The translations under genes and the position numbers were made by a program. A stretch of DNA of 13,380 bases, taken from assembly GCA_937981305.1 (NCBI GenBank), contig CALJPB010000328.1, positions 1 through 13,380 on the forward strand. Reading direction: 5' to 3'. The DNA comes from an uncultured Selenomonas sp. (GTDB taxonomy: Bacteria; Bacillota; Negativicutes; Selenomonadales; Selenomonadaceae). Shown here one piece after another: positions 6,991-13,380 of the stretch (position 1 is the stretch's first letter; each line of letters starts with the position of its first letter). Under the pieces are notes generated by a model. It had not been told where the DNA came from. It saw only the letters and a program-made list of their open reading frames with translations, and made no database searches.

Positions 6991-7749
6991 ATGATAGGGA
7001 AGAAAAGTCTCGCGGCTGCCGGCGTATGTGCGCTGATCGGCTGCGCCGCGATGCCGGATATGCCCGCATACGCTGCAAGCAATACGCCTGTCCGTGCAGA
7101 GGTAACGAGTGATATGCCGACACATGTGGTCGAGGGGGGCGACTTTAAGGTTGCGACACTCCAGCCCGACCGTCTGCTTGAGACCTATCGTCTGACCAAA
7201 TACGATGTCATCGATGTCCAGGTCATCGGTCTTCCGAGTGGTGCCGGCATGAGCGATGTCATGATCGGACCGGACGGCTATGCCCAGCTCCCCTACGTCG
7301 GTTCGGTGAAACTTGCAGGGATGACCCTTGACGAGGCAAAGGAGGTTCTCATCGCGCGAATGAGCGAGTATCTTCATGTTCCGGATCTGTCACTCCTGAT
7401 GCGCTCCTATGGGGCACGGAAGGTCTACGTCATGGGGGAGGTCAACGCTCCCGGTATGCACGAGCTTGGCGCAGACAGCCTCAACAGTTACGCGGCAATC
7501 GCCTCTGCTGGCGGCTTTACAAGCCGCGGACTCAGTACAAAGGGGGAAGTGCTCCGCGTCGTCGGCGACACGATGTACCATAAGAAAATTAACATCAAAG
7601 ACTACGTAAAAAAACACGACTTGACGCAGAACGTCGTCCTGCAGGACGGCGACATCATCTACGTGCCGCGTTTCCATGGCATCAAAGTCAAGGAAGACAT
7701 CCTGCCCTACGTTGGTGTCTGGGCAATGTATAAATCACTGACGAAGTGA
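6991..7749 (+). CDS. Wza-like polysaccharide export protein
   Basis: The 252-residue product belongs to the outer-membrane polysaccharide export family that forms or gates the exit channel for capsule or exopolysaccharide. The N-terminus is a signal sequence, with two readings: a lipobox L15-I16-G17-C18 (signal peptidase II, mature Cys18) or signal peptidase I cleavage after A26-Y27-A28. The Poly_export domain starts near residue 66 (YRLTKYDVIDVQVIGL) and includes the GPDGYAQLPYVGSVKLAGMT block. An SLBB-like domain follows (VYVMGEVNAPGMHEL, later LQDGDIIYVPR). It is shorter than E. coli Wza (about 380 residues) and seems to lack a C-terminal membrane helix. ATG 6991 is chosen; the in-frame TTG at 6943 lies inside the promoter spacer. 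It is the first gene of the unit, 19 bases before the Wzz-like gene. Confidence 0.9.
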   Translation: MIGKKSLAAAGVCALIGCAAMPDMPAYAASNTPVRAEVTSDMPTHVVEGGDFKVATLQPDRLLETYRLTKYDVIDVQVIGLPSGAGMSDVMIGPDGYAQLPYVGSVKLAGMTLDEAKEVLIARMSEYLHVPDLSLLMRSYGARKVYVMGEVNAPGMHELGADSLNSYAAIASAGGFTSRGLSTKGEVLRVVGDTMYHKKINIKDYVKKHDLTQNVVLQDGDIIYVPRFHGIKVKEDILPYVGVWAMYKSLTK

Positions 7750-7768
7750 GTCGGGAGGAGATTGCATA

Positions 7769-9106
7769 ATGGAACGGAACGAAGATACAATCGACCTCTC
7801 ACGTCTCTTTCGGGTGATGGGGCAGCACAAGCCTGTCGTTTTTAGCATTGTCGGCATTTGCACCGTCGTCGCTCTCGTGATTTCCCTACTTCTGCCGAAG
7901 CAGTATGAGTCCACGACCCTTGTTCAGACGAGCAGTGCGACGGCATCGTCGGCAGGTGCGGCAGCGGCACTTGCTGCTCTTGGCGGCAGTACCACCTCAC
8001 CGACCATGATCTATGCTGAGCTTATGAAGTCACGGACGGTTTTGGAACCGATTATCGAAACCCTTGACTTTGAGGGAGAGGAGAAGAAGCCGGACGCGAA
8101 GAGCTTTGCAAAAAAATACCTGGACATCAAAAATACCAAGGGGACGAATCTGATCGAGGTTTCCGCTCGGTGGGGAACGCCGGAGGAGGCACAGCGCATC
8201 TCTCAGACCGTTGTGGATAACTTCCTTCTGATGCAGACGGATATGAGCAGACAGACGCAGTCTCTGCTTGTAACGTTCCTCGAAAAGCGTATTGATGAGG
8301 CAAAGGAAGCCTCTGAGGCATCCGAGGCGAGGCTCCTGGCATTCAGCAAGGAGCATAAGATCTACAGCCCCGACGATCAGGTGAAATATGTTCTGAGTCA
8401 AATCCTTGCATTTGATAAGTCCATGGCGGACTTTGAAGTCTCCATCAAGTCCGGACAGGCATCTCTGGATGCGGCAAACGCTGCACTTGAGGCTCAGAAA
8501 ATGAGCAGCCGGGCATATAACGTATCGGACAATGGGATTATTCAGGGGCTTCGTTCTCAGATTGTCGCCAAGCAGGTCGAACTTGTTGGGCTACGCCAAA
8601 ATTATACTGAAAAACATCCCAGCGTTCAGCGCGCAGTGGAGGAACTCCACCAACTCGAAAACAGTCTCCAATCTGAGGTTATCGCATCTGTGGACTCCAA
8701 TGCGGTTACCCTGAATCCGACCCAGTCCGAACTTCTGAAACAACAGGCACTTGCTGCCGTCGGACTTACCGTGTCGAAAGCGACAAAGAAGGCGGTCGAA
8801 GAAGAGTGGGGCAAGAAGGAAGCGGAGCTTGGAAAACTGCCCGACGATGTGCTCGAGTACGTTCGTCTGCAGCGCGATGTCACCATCCAAAATGAAGTCT
8901 ATCTGAATCTCGTCAAGCAGAGTGAGCAGCACAAGATCCAGGCAGCGATGGAGAGCATGGATATCCAGATCGTCGACCCGGCAGATCTGCCGGATATCGA
9001 GCGGCCTGTTGCACCGCGGAAGAAATTGATTACAGCGATTGGTTTCTTGATGGGCTGCATACTCGCTTGTGGTTATGGATTCCTTCTCTACCGAAAGGAA
9101 GCGTAA
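7769..9106 (+). CDS. Wzz/GumC-type chain-length determinant protein
   Basis: The 445-residue protein has the classic two-helix layout: a membrane segment at about residues 22-42, a large periplasmic part, and a second segment at about 420-440 preceded by the Pro-rich VAPRKK stretch. A Wzz motif (DLSRLFRVM) opens the protein and an Ala/Ser/Gly-rich stretch lies near residues 55-75. The centre is probably coiled coil (many Glu, Ala, Lys and Gln; EASEASEARLLAFSKEH), and VDPADLPDIERPVAPRKK is typical of GumC and tyrosine-kinase-linked polysaccharide co-polymerases. It ends just after the second helix, so no fused kinase domain is present. It should control chain length and work with the Wza-like protein encoded just upstream. 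GGGAGGAG (7753-7760) lies 8 bases before ATG 7769. Confidence 0.9.
   Translation: MERNEDTIDLSRLFRVMGQHKPVVFSIVGICTVVALVISLLLPKQYESTTLVQTSSATASSAGAAAALAALGGSTTSPTMIYAELMKSRTVLEPIIETLDFEGEEKKPDAKSFAKKYLDIKNTKGTNLIEVSARWGTPEEAQRISQTVVDNFLLMQTDMSRQTQSLLVTFLEKRIDEAKEASEASEARLLAFSKEHKIYSPDDQVKYVLSQILAFDKSMADFEVSIKSGQASLDAANAALEAQKMSSRAYNVSDNGIIQGLRSQIVAKQVELVGLRQNYTEKHPSVQRAVEELHQLENSLQSEVIASVDSNAVTLNPTQSELLKQQALAAVGLTVSKATKKAVEEEWGKKEAELGKLPDDVLEYVRLQRDVTIQNEVYLNLVKQSEQHKIQAAMESMDIQIVDPADLPDIERPVAPRKKLITAIGFLMGCILACGYGFLLYRKEA
9094..9101 (+). promoter_or_regulatory. Ribosome binding site for the dehydratase gene
   Basis: AAAGGAAG ends 8 bases before TTG 9110 and 14 bases before the in-frame ATG 9116. 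Spacing favours the TTG, though codon type favours ATG. Confidence 0.5.
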
Positions 9107-9109
9107 GTA

Positions 9110-10966
9110 TTGGGTATGACATTCTTGATTCGCTTGAGAGATAAGCTAAAGCTCCTTTTCTTGGACGCTGTTATTCTGAGCATTATGCCGCTCTTGGCGG
9201 TTCTCCTGCGCTTCGAGGGCGTCATACCGGAGCACGAGGCTGGGATTCTGCGCGTGTGGCTGCTTCCTGCCACGTTTATCGGAATTGGTATTTTCTATCT
9301 CTTCGGCATGTATCATCGCATTTGGCACTATGCCCGTATCCGGGATCTCTATGCTATTGTCGGTGCAGTTACACTTTTCTCGGCAGGAAAATTTTTACTC
9401 CTTTTTATTGCAGGGGAGGAACTGCCGAAAAGCGTATTCCTGATCTCGTGGATGCTTACTTTGGGCGGTATCGGTCTAAGCCGTTTGGCATTTAAGATCA
9501 ATCTGGATATTTTTACGGATAAACAGACGGAGCAGCATAGTGTTTTGATTATTGGCGCGGGAGATGCCGGTGCGATGCTTGTCCGCGAAATCGAACAAAA
9601 CGATGCCGCGACTGTTCGCATCGTAGGTTTTGCGGATGACGATGTGAAAAAAATCGGCAATCGCCTGGCGGGCTTTTCAATCTTAGGAGCGATTGATCAG
9701 GTTCCTGACATTGTCGAAGCACACCATGTGGAGCATATTATTATCGCAACTCCCTCGGCAGAAGGCCATGAAATCCGTAGAATCACGGAAATCTGTCGCC
9801 GCACACACTGTAAAGTGAAAATCATGCCCGGACTCTATGAGATGATGGACACGGGGAAACAGGACAAGGGACTGCGACAGCTTCGTGAGATACGCTTGGA
9901 AGACCTTCTCCGGCGTGATCCTATTGAACTTGACTTTGATAAAATCACACATTACATTGCGGGTAAAACCATCCTGATTACGGGAGCGGGCGGCTCCATC
10001 GGTTCGGAACTGTCCCGTCAGATCAGTCGTGTGGGGGCAAAGGAGATCCTCCTGCTCGGGCGTGGTGAGAATAGCATCTATGAAATCTATCAAGAACTCA
10101 AGATGAAGTTCCCGGAACAACATTATCGTACGATTATCGCCAACATTACAGATAAAGTTCGCATGGAAGAGGTGTTTCGGCAGTATCACCCGCAGGTCGT
10201 CTTTCATGCCGCAGCGCATAAACATGTGCCGCTGATGGAGATCCAACCGGCGGAGGCAGTACAAAACAACGTCTTTGGAACGAAAAATGTAGCAGAACTT
10301 GCCGATGCGTATAAAAGCGAAATTTTTGTTTTGATTTCTACAGATAAGGCAGTCAATCCGACAAGCGTCATGGGCGCGACCAAACGTACGGCCGAACTCG
10401 TCCTGCAGGAGATCAATCAGCACAGCATGACGAAGTTTGTTGCGGTTCGTTTCGGCAACGTCCTTGGCAGCCGCGGCAGTGTCGTACCTCTCTTTGAGCG
10501 GCAGATTGCGGCCGGTGGGCCGGTCACTGTGACTGATCCCGAAATGACACGGTTCTTTATGACGATCCCCGAGGCGGTACAGCTTGTTCTCCAAGCCGGA
10601 AGCCAGGCGGAAGGCGGCGAGGTGTTCCTGTTCGATATGGGAGATCCGGTCAAGATCAACGACATGGCGTGTGATCTGATTCGCCTGCACGGCCATGTGC
10701 CAAATCAGGATATTAGGATCGTCTATACCGGTCTGCGCCCTGGGGAAAAGCTCTATGAAGAACTTTTAACCAGTGAAGAGGGGACGACCAGTACCAAGCA
10801 TAAGAAGATCTACAAGGCGCACATTACGCCAATCGAGACCAATGTGCTGACGCAGTATTTAGACAAGTTGCTTGCCAATAGAGATGCCACAGACATATTG
10901 CAATCTCTAAAAAAGCTAATTCCTACCTATAAAAGTAAGCAATTGGAAATGCTGGAACGTAAATAA
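9110..10966 (+). CDS. Membrane-bound UDP-sugar 4,6-dehydratase (PglF/WbpM/CapD family)
   Basis: The 618-residue product has the full-length architecture. About four membrane helices fill the first 130 residues. A first Rossmann motif GAGDAG (149-154) belongs to the CoA-binding-like domain. The catalytic short-chain dehydrogenase domain has GAGGSIG (292-298) for NAD(P). The active site shows T411-D412-K413 and M421xxxK425, where Met replaces the usual Tyr of the YxxxK motif, as known in PglF and WbpM. FRFGNVLGSRGSVVPLF-like and PEMTRFFMTIPEAVQL blocks and TGLRPGEKLYEEL complete the family pattern. The family converts UDP-GlcNAc to the 4-keto-6-deoxy sugar at the inner membrane. The next gene encodes the matching aminotransferase. 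The start is TTG 9110 or ATG 9116; the difference is 2 residues. Confidence 0.92.
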   Translation: MGMTFLIRLRDKLKLLFLDAVILSIMPLLAVLLRFEGVIPEHEAGILRVWLLPATFIGIGIFYLFGMYHRIWHYARIRDLYAIVGAVTLFSAGKFLLLFIAGEELPKSVFLISWMLTLGGIGLSRLAFKINLDIFTDKQTEQHSVLIIGAGDAGAMLVREIEQNDAATVRIVGFADDDVKKIGNRLAGFSILGAIDQVPDIVEAHHVEHIIIATPSAEGHEIRRITEICRRTHCKVKIMPGLYEMMDTGKQDKGLRQLREIRLEDLLRRDPIELDFDKITHYIAGKTILITGAGGSIGSELSRQISRVGAKEILLLGRGENSIYEIYQELKMKFPEQHYRTIIANITDKVRMEEVFRQYHPQVVFHAAAHKHVPLMEIQPAEAVQNNVFGTKNVAELADAYKSEIFVLISTDKAVNPTSVMGATKRTAELVLQEINQHSMTKFVAVRFGNVLGSRGSVVPLFERQIAAGGPVTVTDPEMTRFFMTIPEAVQLVLQAGSQAEGGEVFLFDMGDPVKINDMACDLIRLHGHVPNQDIRIVYTGLRPGEKLYEELLTSEEGTTSTKHKKIYKAHITPIETNVLTQYLDKLLANRDATDILQSLKKLIPTYKSKQLEMLERK

Positions 10967-10983
10967 AAAGAGGGGGAGCGTAT

Positions 10984-12132
10984 ATGTCTCAGTATCCCGT
11001 GATGGAAAAAAAGTTATACCTATCCAGTCCCACCATGCACGATAAAGAGCAGCTCTTTGTCAAGGAGGCATTTGATACGAATTGGGTGGCACCGCTCGGA
11101 AAAAATGTTGATGCATTTGAGCACCAAGTTGCCTCCTATGTTGGTGTCAAAGGTGCTGCGGCATTGAATGCAGGTACGGCAGCACTTCATCTTGCGGTCA
11201 AATTGGCAGGGGTTCAGCCAAACGATGTAGTCCTGTGCTCTGACCTTACGTTTGCGGCAACGGTCAATCCGGTCTCTTACGAGGGCGGACGACAGGTCTT
11301 CATTGAGTCCGAGCGTGAGAGCTGGAATATGGATCCGAAGGCTCTGGAAAAGGCTTTCCAAAAGTACGATGGCGTACATAACCCCTTGCCCAAGGCGGTT
11401 ATTGTCGCAAATCTCTACGGAACACCGGCAAAACTGGATGAAGTCGCAGATCTGTGTGCAGCCCACAGTATACCGTTGATAGAGGACGCGGCAGAAAGTC
11501 TGGGTGCCACCTATCACGGACGACAGACGGGGACATTTGGTCGATGGAATGCGCTCAGCTTTAACGGGAACAAAATTATCACAACATCCGGAGGCGGCAT
11601 GTTCCTCTCGGATGACGTTGACGCCGTCAAAAAAGTTCGGTTTTGGGCGACGCAGGCGAGAGAACCCTTCCCCTACTATCAGCATGAGGAAATTGGCTAT
11701 AACTATCGCATGAGCAATATCGTTGCGGGAATCGGTCGCGGTCAAATGGAGTACTTGGGCGAGCACATTCGGCAGAAAACAGCGATTTACAAGCGATATG
11801 AGACGATGCTTTCGGATCTCCCCGTTCACATGAATCCCTATCTGAAGGATAGTGTCCCGAACTTTTGGCTGAGCTGTCTAACCATCGACGCAGGAGAAAA
11901 GGTCACACCGGAGATGATTCAGCAAGCCCTCGCTGAGCATAACATTGAGTCACGTCCGATTTGGAAACCGATGCATATGCAGCCTGTTTATGCGCGGAAT
12001 GAGTTGATCGGTGTTGGCGACTCGGTGGGAGAGGACATCTTTGCGCGGGGACTCTGCCTCCCCAGTGACAATAAGATGACGGAGGAAGAGCAGGAGATTG
12101 TTGTCGGTATCATTCGGGAGCTGTTCGCATAG
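10984..12132 (+). CDS. DegT/DnrJ/EryC1 family nucleotide-sugar aminotransferase (PglE-like)
   Basis: The 382-residue PLP enzyme begins KKLYLSSPTMHDKEQLFVKEAF and shows the NAGTAALHLAV cofactor pocket, Asp168 in IEDAAESLG, and the Schiff-base Lys197 in SFNGNKIITTSGGGM, very like PglE of the bacillosamine pathway and EpsN of Bacillus. Members transfer an amino group from glutamate to the C4 keto group made by the dehydratase encoded just upstream. WATQAREPFPYYQHEEIGYNYRMSNIVAGIGRGQ contains the usual substrate-binding block, and IESRPIWKPMHMQPVY lies near the end. The ribosome site AGGGGGAG (10971-10978) lies 5 bases before ATG 10984, so the start is secure. Product sugar and stereochemistry are inferred from context. 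Confidence 0.92.
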   Translation: MSQYPVMEKKLYLSSPTMHDKEQLFVKEAFDTNWVAPLGKNVDAFEHQVASYVGVKGAAALNAGTAALHLAVKLAGVQPNDVVLCSDLTFAATVNPVSYEGGRQVFIESERESWNMDPKALEKAFQKYDGVHNPLPKAVIVANLYGTPAKLDEVADLCAAHSIPLIEDAAESLGATYHGRQTGTFGRWNALSFNGNKIITTSGGGMFLSDDVDAVKKVRFWATQAREPFPYYQHEEIGYNYRMSNIVAGIGRGQMEYLGEHIRQKTAIYKRYETMLSDLPVHMNPYLKDSVPNFWLSCLTIDAGEKVTPEMIQQALAEHNIESRPIWKPMHMQPVYARNELIGVGDSVGEDIFARGLCLPSDNKMTEEEQEIVVGIIRELFA

Positions 12133-12134
12133 AA

Positions 12135-12830
12135 ATGTACAGAAACTATCTCAAGCGACTCTTTGATATTGTATCCTCGTGTGCAGTGCTTATTTTTGCT
12201 TCGCCCGTTCTTCTCTTTCTCGCATTGCTCATCCGAATACGATTGGGAGCCCCCGTGATTTTTTCTCAGGTTCGTCCCGGGAAGGATGGAAAACTCTTTC
12301 GCCTTTATAAATTTCGCTCCATGACAGATGCCCGTGATGCGGATGGAAAGCTCCTGCCGGATGCTGAGCGCATGACTGATTTTGGTCGAAAGCTCCGTGC
12401 CACATCTCTGGACGAACTCCCCGAGCTCATCAACATCATCAAAGGCGATATGAGCGTCGTGGGACCTCGTCCGCAGCTTGTGCGGGATATGGTCTTCTTT
12501 ACGCCGGAAGAAATGGAGCGACAGTCTGTTTTGCCGGGACTGACAGGGCTTGCCCAGATCAACGGGCGGAACAATATCGACTGGAAAGAGCGATTTCGTT
12601 ACGACCTGCAGTATATTCAGCATATCACCTTTGCGGAAGATATGCGCATCATATACCGCACAGTTTTCAAAGTTGGGGCACAGGAAGACATTGCGACGGA
12701 AGGCATGGAAACCAGTGAAGATTATGGAGACTGGCTGCTGCGCAGAAATCAAGTAACCAAAGAGTCTTATGATGACAAGCAAAAGATGGCTGAGATGCTT
12801 CTTGCGCGGCCAGGATTGAAGAGAAACTAA
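12135..12830 (+). CDS. PglC-type phosphoglycosyl transferase (initiating sugar transferase)
   Basis: The 231-residue monotopic enzyme transfers a sugar phosphate from a UDP-sugar to undecaprenyl phosphate, the first membrane step of glycan assembly. Its N-terminal reentrant helix contains Ser23-Pro24, and the catalytic pair Asp93-Glu94 lies in SLDELPELINIIKGDMS, the same numbers as in Campylobacter PglC. VGPRPQ and LPGLTGLAQINGRN are also present. The absence of a long multi-helix N-terminal part puts it in the small PglC group rather than the WbaP group. A charged C-terminal tail (EGMETSEDYGDWLLRRNQ onward) goes beyond the roughly 200-residue PglC. The start is 2 bases after the previous stop, with only a distant GGGAG (12116-12120), so translation is probably coupled. 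Given PglF- and PglE-like neighbours, the substrate may be a bacillosamine-type UDP-sugar. Confidence 0.92.
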   Translation: MYRNYLKRLFDIVSSCAVLIFASPVLLFLALLIRIRLGAPVIFSQVRPGKDGKLFRLYKFRSMTDARDADGKLLPDAERMTDFGRKLRATSLDELPELINIIKGDMSVVGPRPQLVRDMVFFTPEEMERQSVLPGLTGLAQINGRNNIDWKERFRYDLQYIQHITFAEDMRIIYRTVFKVGAQEDIATEGMETSEDYGDWLLRRNQVTKESYDDKQKMAEMLLARPGLKRN

Positions 12831-12855
12831 GAAGTCATTGGAAAAAGGGGAGATA

Positions 12856-13380
12856 ATGTTGAACGGATGGAGATACTATAATCATGCATGGCTGCCCCAA
12901 TGCGCTCCCCACGAAGATATTGATGCGAGTCGAATAAACAGTGATTTTTGGAAACAAGAGGGGAACGGATATTCCGTGCTGGCTCGCTGGACGAGCGATT
13001 GGGATTGTGGTTTTCCGACAGAATGGTGGTATTGTATCAAAGATATACCGTTCGATATGGAGGCACTAAAACAAACGCGACGTTATAAAGTGAGAAGGGG
13101 AGAACGAAATTTTCGAGTCGTAAGAATCAACCCGATGGAGTATATTGATGCACTTTTTGAGGTTCAAGTTGCTGCTTTTTCTGTATATCCGTCCGCATAT
13201 AGACCCCAAAATTTAACGAAAGAAGATTTGATAGAGGATATTCGTACAAGGAAAAATCAGATTACATATGGTGCATTTAGCAAAAAAAATGATGCACTGT
13301 GTGGATATGTTTTTATTCATCATCATGGTAGCTATGCAGAATTATTGGTACAAAAAGCTGATCCGAAAGCAGAACGGGAT
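12856..13380 (+). CDS. Unrecognised protein, possibly acyltransferase-like (3' end missing)
   Basis: A reading frame starts at ATG 12856 after AGGGGAG (12846-12852) and stays open for 175 codons to the window edge. The spacing is short, and TTG 12859 is a possible alternative start. The protein begins MLNGWRYYNHAWLPQCAPHE and is rich in Trp and Tyr, with a cluster in FPTEWWYCIKDIPFD, then a basic stretch (TRRYKVRRGERNFRVVRINP). The second half (QVAAFSVYPSAY, then YGAFSKKNDALCGYVFIHHH and YAELLVQKADP) resembles, loosely, the strand layout of a GNAT or FemAB-like acyltransferase. This is a weak, fold-level guess. No signal peptide or membrane helix is seen. Its codons are much more AT-rich (43% and 33% GC in two 60-base samples), which is common in the variable part of polysaccharide loci. 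Confidence 0.7.
   Translation, partial: MLNGWRYYNHAWLPQCAPHEDIDASRINSDFWKQEGNGYSVLARWTSDWDCGFPTEWWYCIKDIPFDMEALKQTRRYKVRRGERNFRVVRINPMEYIDALFEVQVAAFSVYPSAYRPQNLTKEDLIEDIRTRKNQITYGAFSKKNDALCGYVFIHHHGSYAELLVQKADPKAERD

Noticed and set aside
9683..10696. 337-residue minus-strand open frame opposite the dehydratase
   Set aside because: It shows no recognisable motif and lies opposite the best-conserved part of a well-supported gene.

Overview
The window looks like chromosomal DNA of a diderm Firmicute (class Negativicutes, Selenomonas-like); this is an inference without database support. Several genes belong to Firmicute lineages: a DegS-type histidine kinase, a YaaO/SpeA-like decarboxylase directly before a thymidylate kinase (as in the Bacillus yaaO-tmk pair), and RNase M5 directly before RsmA. 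A Wza-type outer-membrane polysaccharide export protein, however, implies an outer membrane. The core genes are GC-rich (62% in one 60-base sample of tmk), use TTG and GTG starts, and often overlap by 4 bases.

All recognised genes lie on the + strand. Region A (1-3061) holds the 3' part of a DegS-like kinase, an Orn/Lys/Arg decarboxylase-fold PLP enzyme and tmk, nearly without gaps. Region B (3080-3666) is a small, more AT-rich DUF4160/DUF2442 pair set between housekeeping genes. Region C (3680-5876) holds rnmV and rsmA, both acting on rRNA, and a PHP-family histidinol-phosphatase-like hydrolase, with overlapping or touching ends. Region D (5919-6917) is an AEC-family permease with its own promoter. 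Region E (6930 to the right edge) is an exopolysaccharide or glycan locus behind a full-consensus sigma-70/sigma-A type promoter: Wza-like export lipoprotein, Wzz-like chain-length protein, membrane-bound UDP-sugar 4,6-dehydratase (PglF/CapD type), DegT-type aminotransferase (PglE type), PglC-type phosphoglycosyl transferase, and an AT-rich, unrecognised, possibly acyltransferase-like gene cut by the window end.

In region E the dehydratase and aminotransferase would convert a UDP-HexNAc (probably UDP-GlcNAc) to a UDP-4-amino-6-deoxy sugar. The PglC-like enzyme would place such a sugar phosphate, perhaps after N-acylation, on undecaprenyl phosphate to start a glycan. Wzz and Wza would set its length and carry it across the envelope. 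No PglD-type acetyltransferase, glycosyltransferase, flippase or polymerase is visible, so the locus probably continues to the right. I found no RNA gene, CRISPR array, insertion sequence, riboswitch or convincing intrinsic terminator, and no gene-free stretch longer than about 110 bases. I do not see a clearly new biological system; the most interesting points are the incomplete bacillosamine-type module with its unknown last gene, the DUF4160/DUF2442 insertion and the odd Walker A motif of Tmk.
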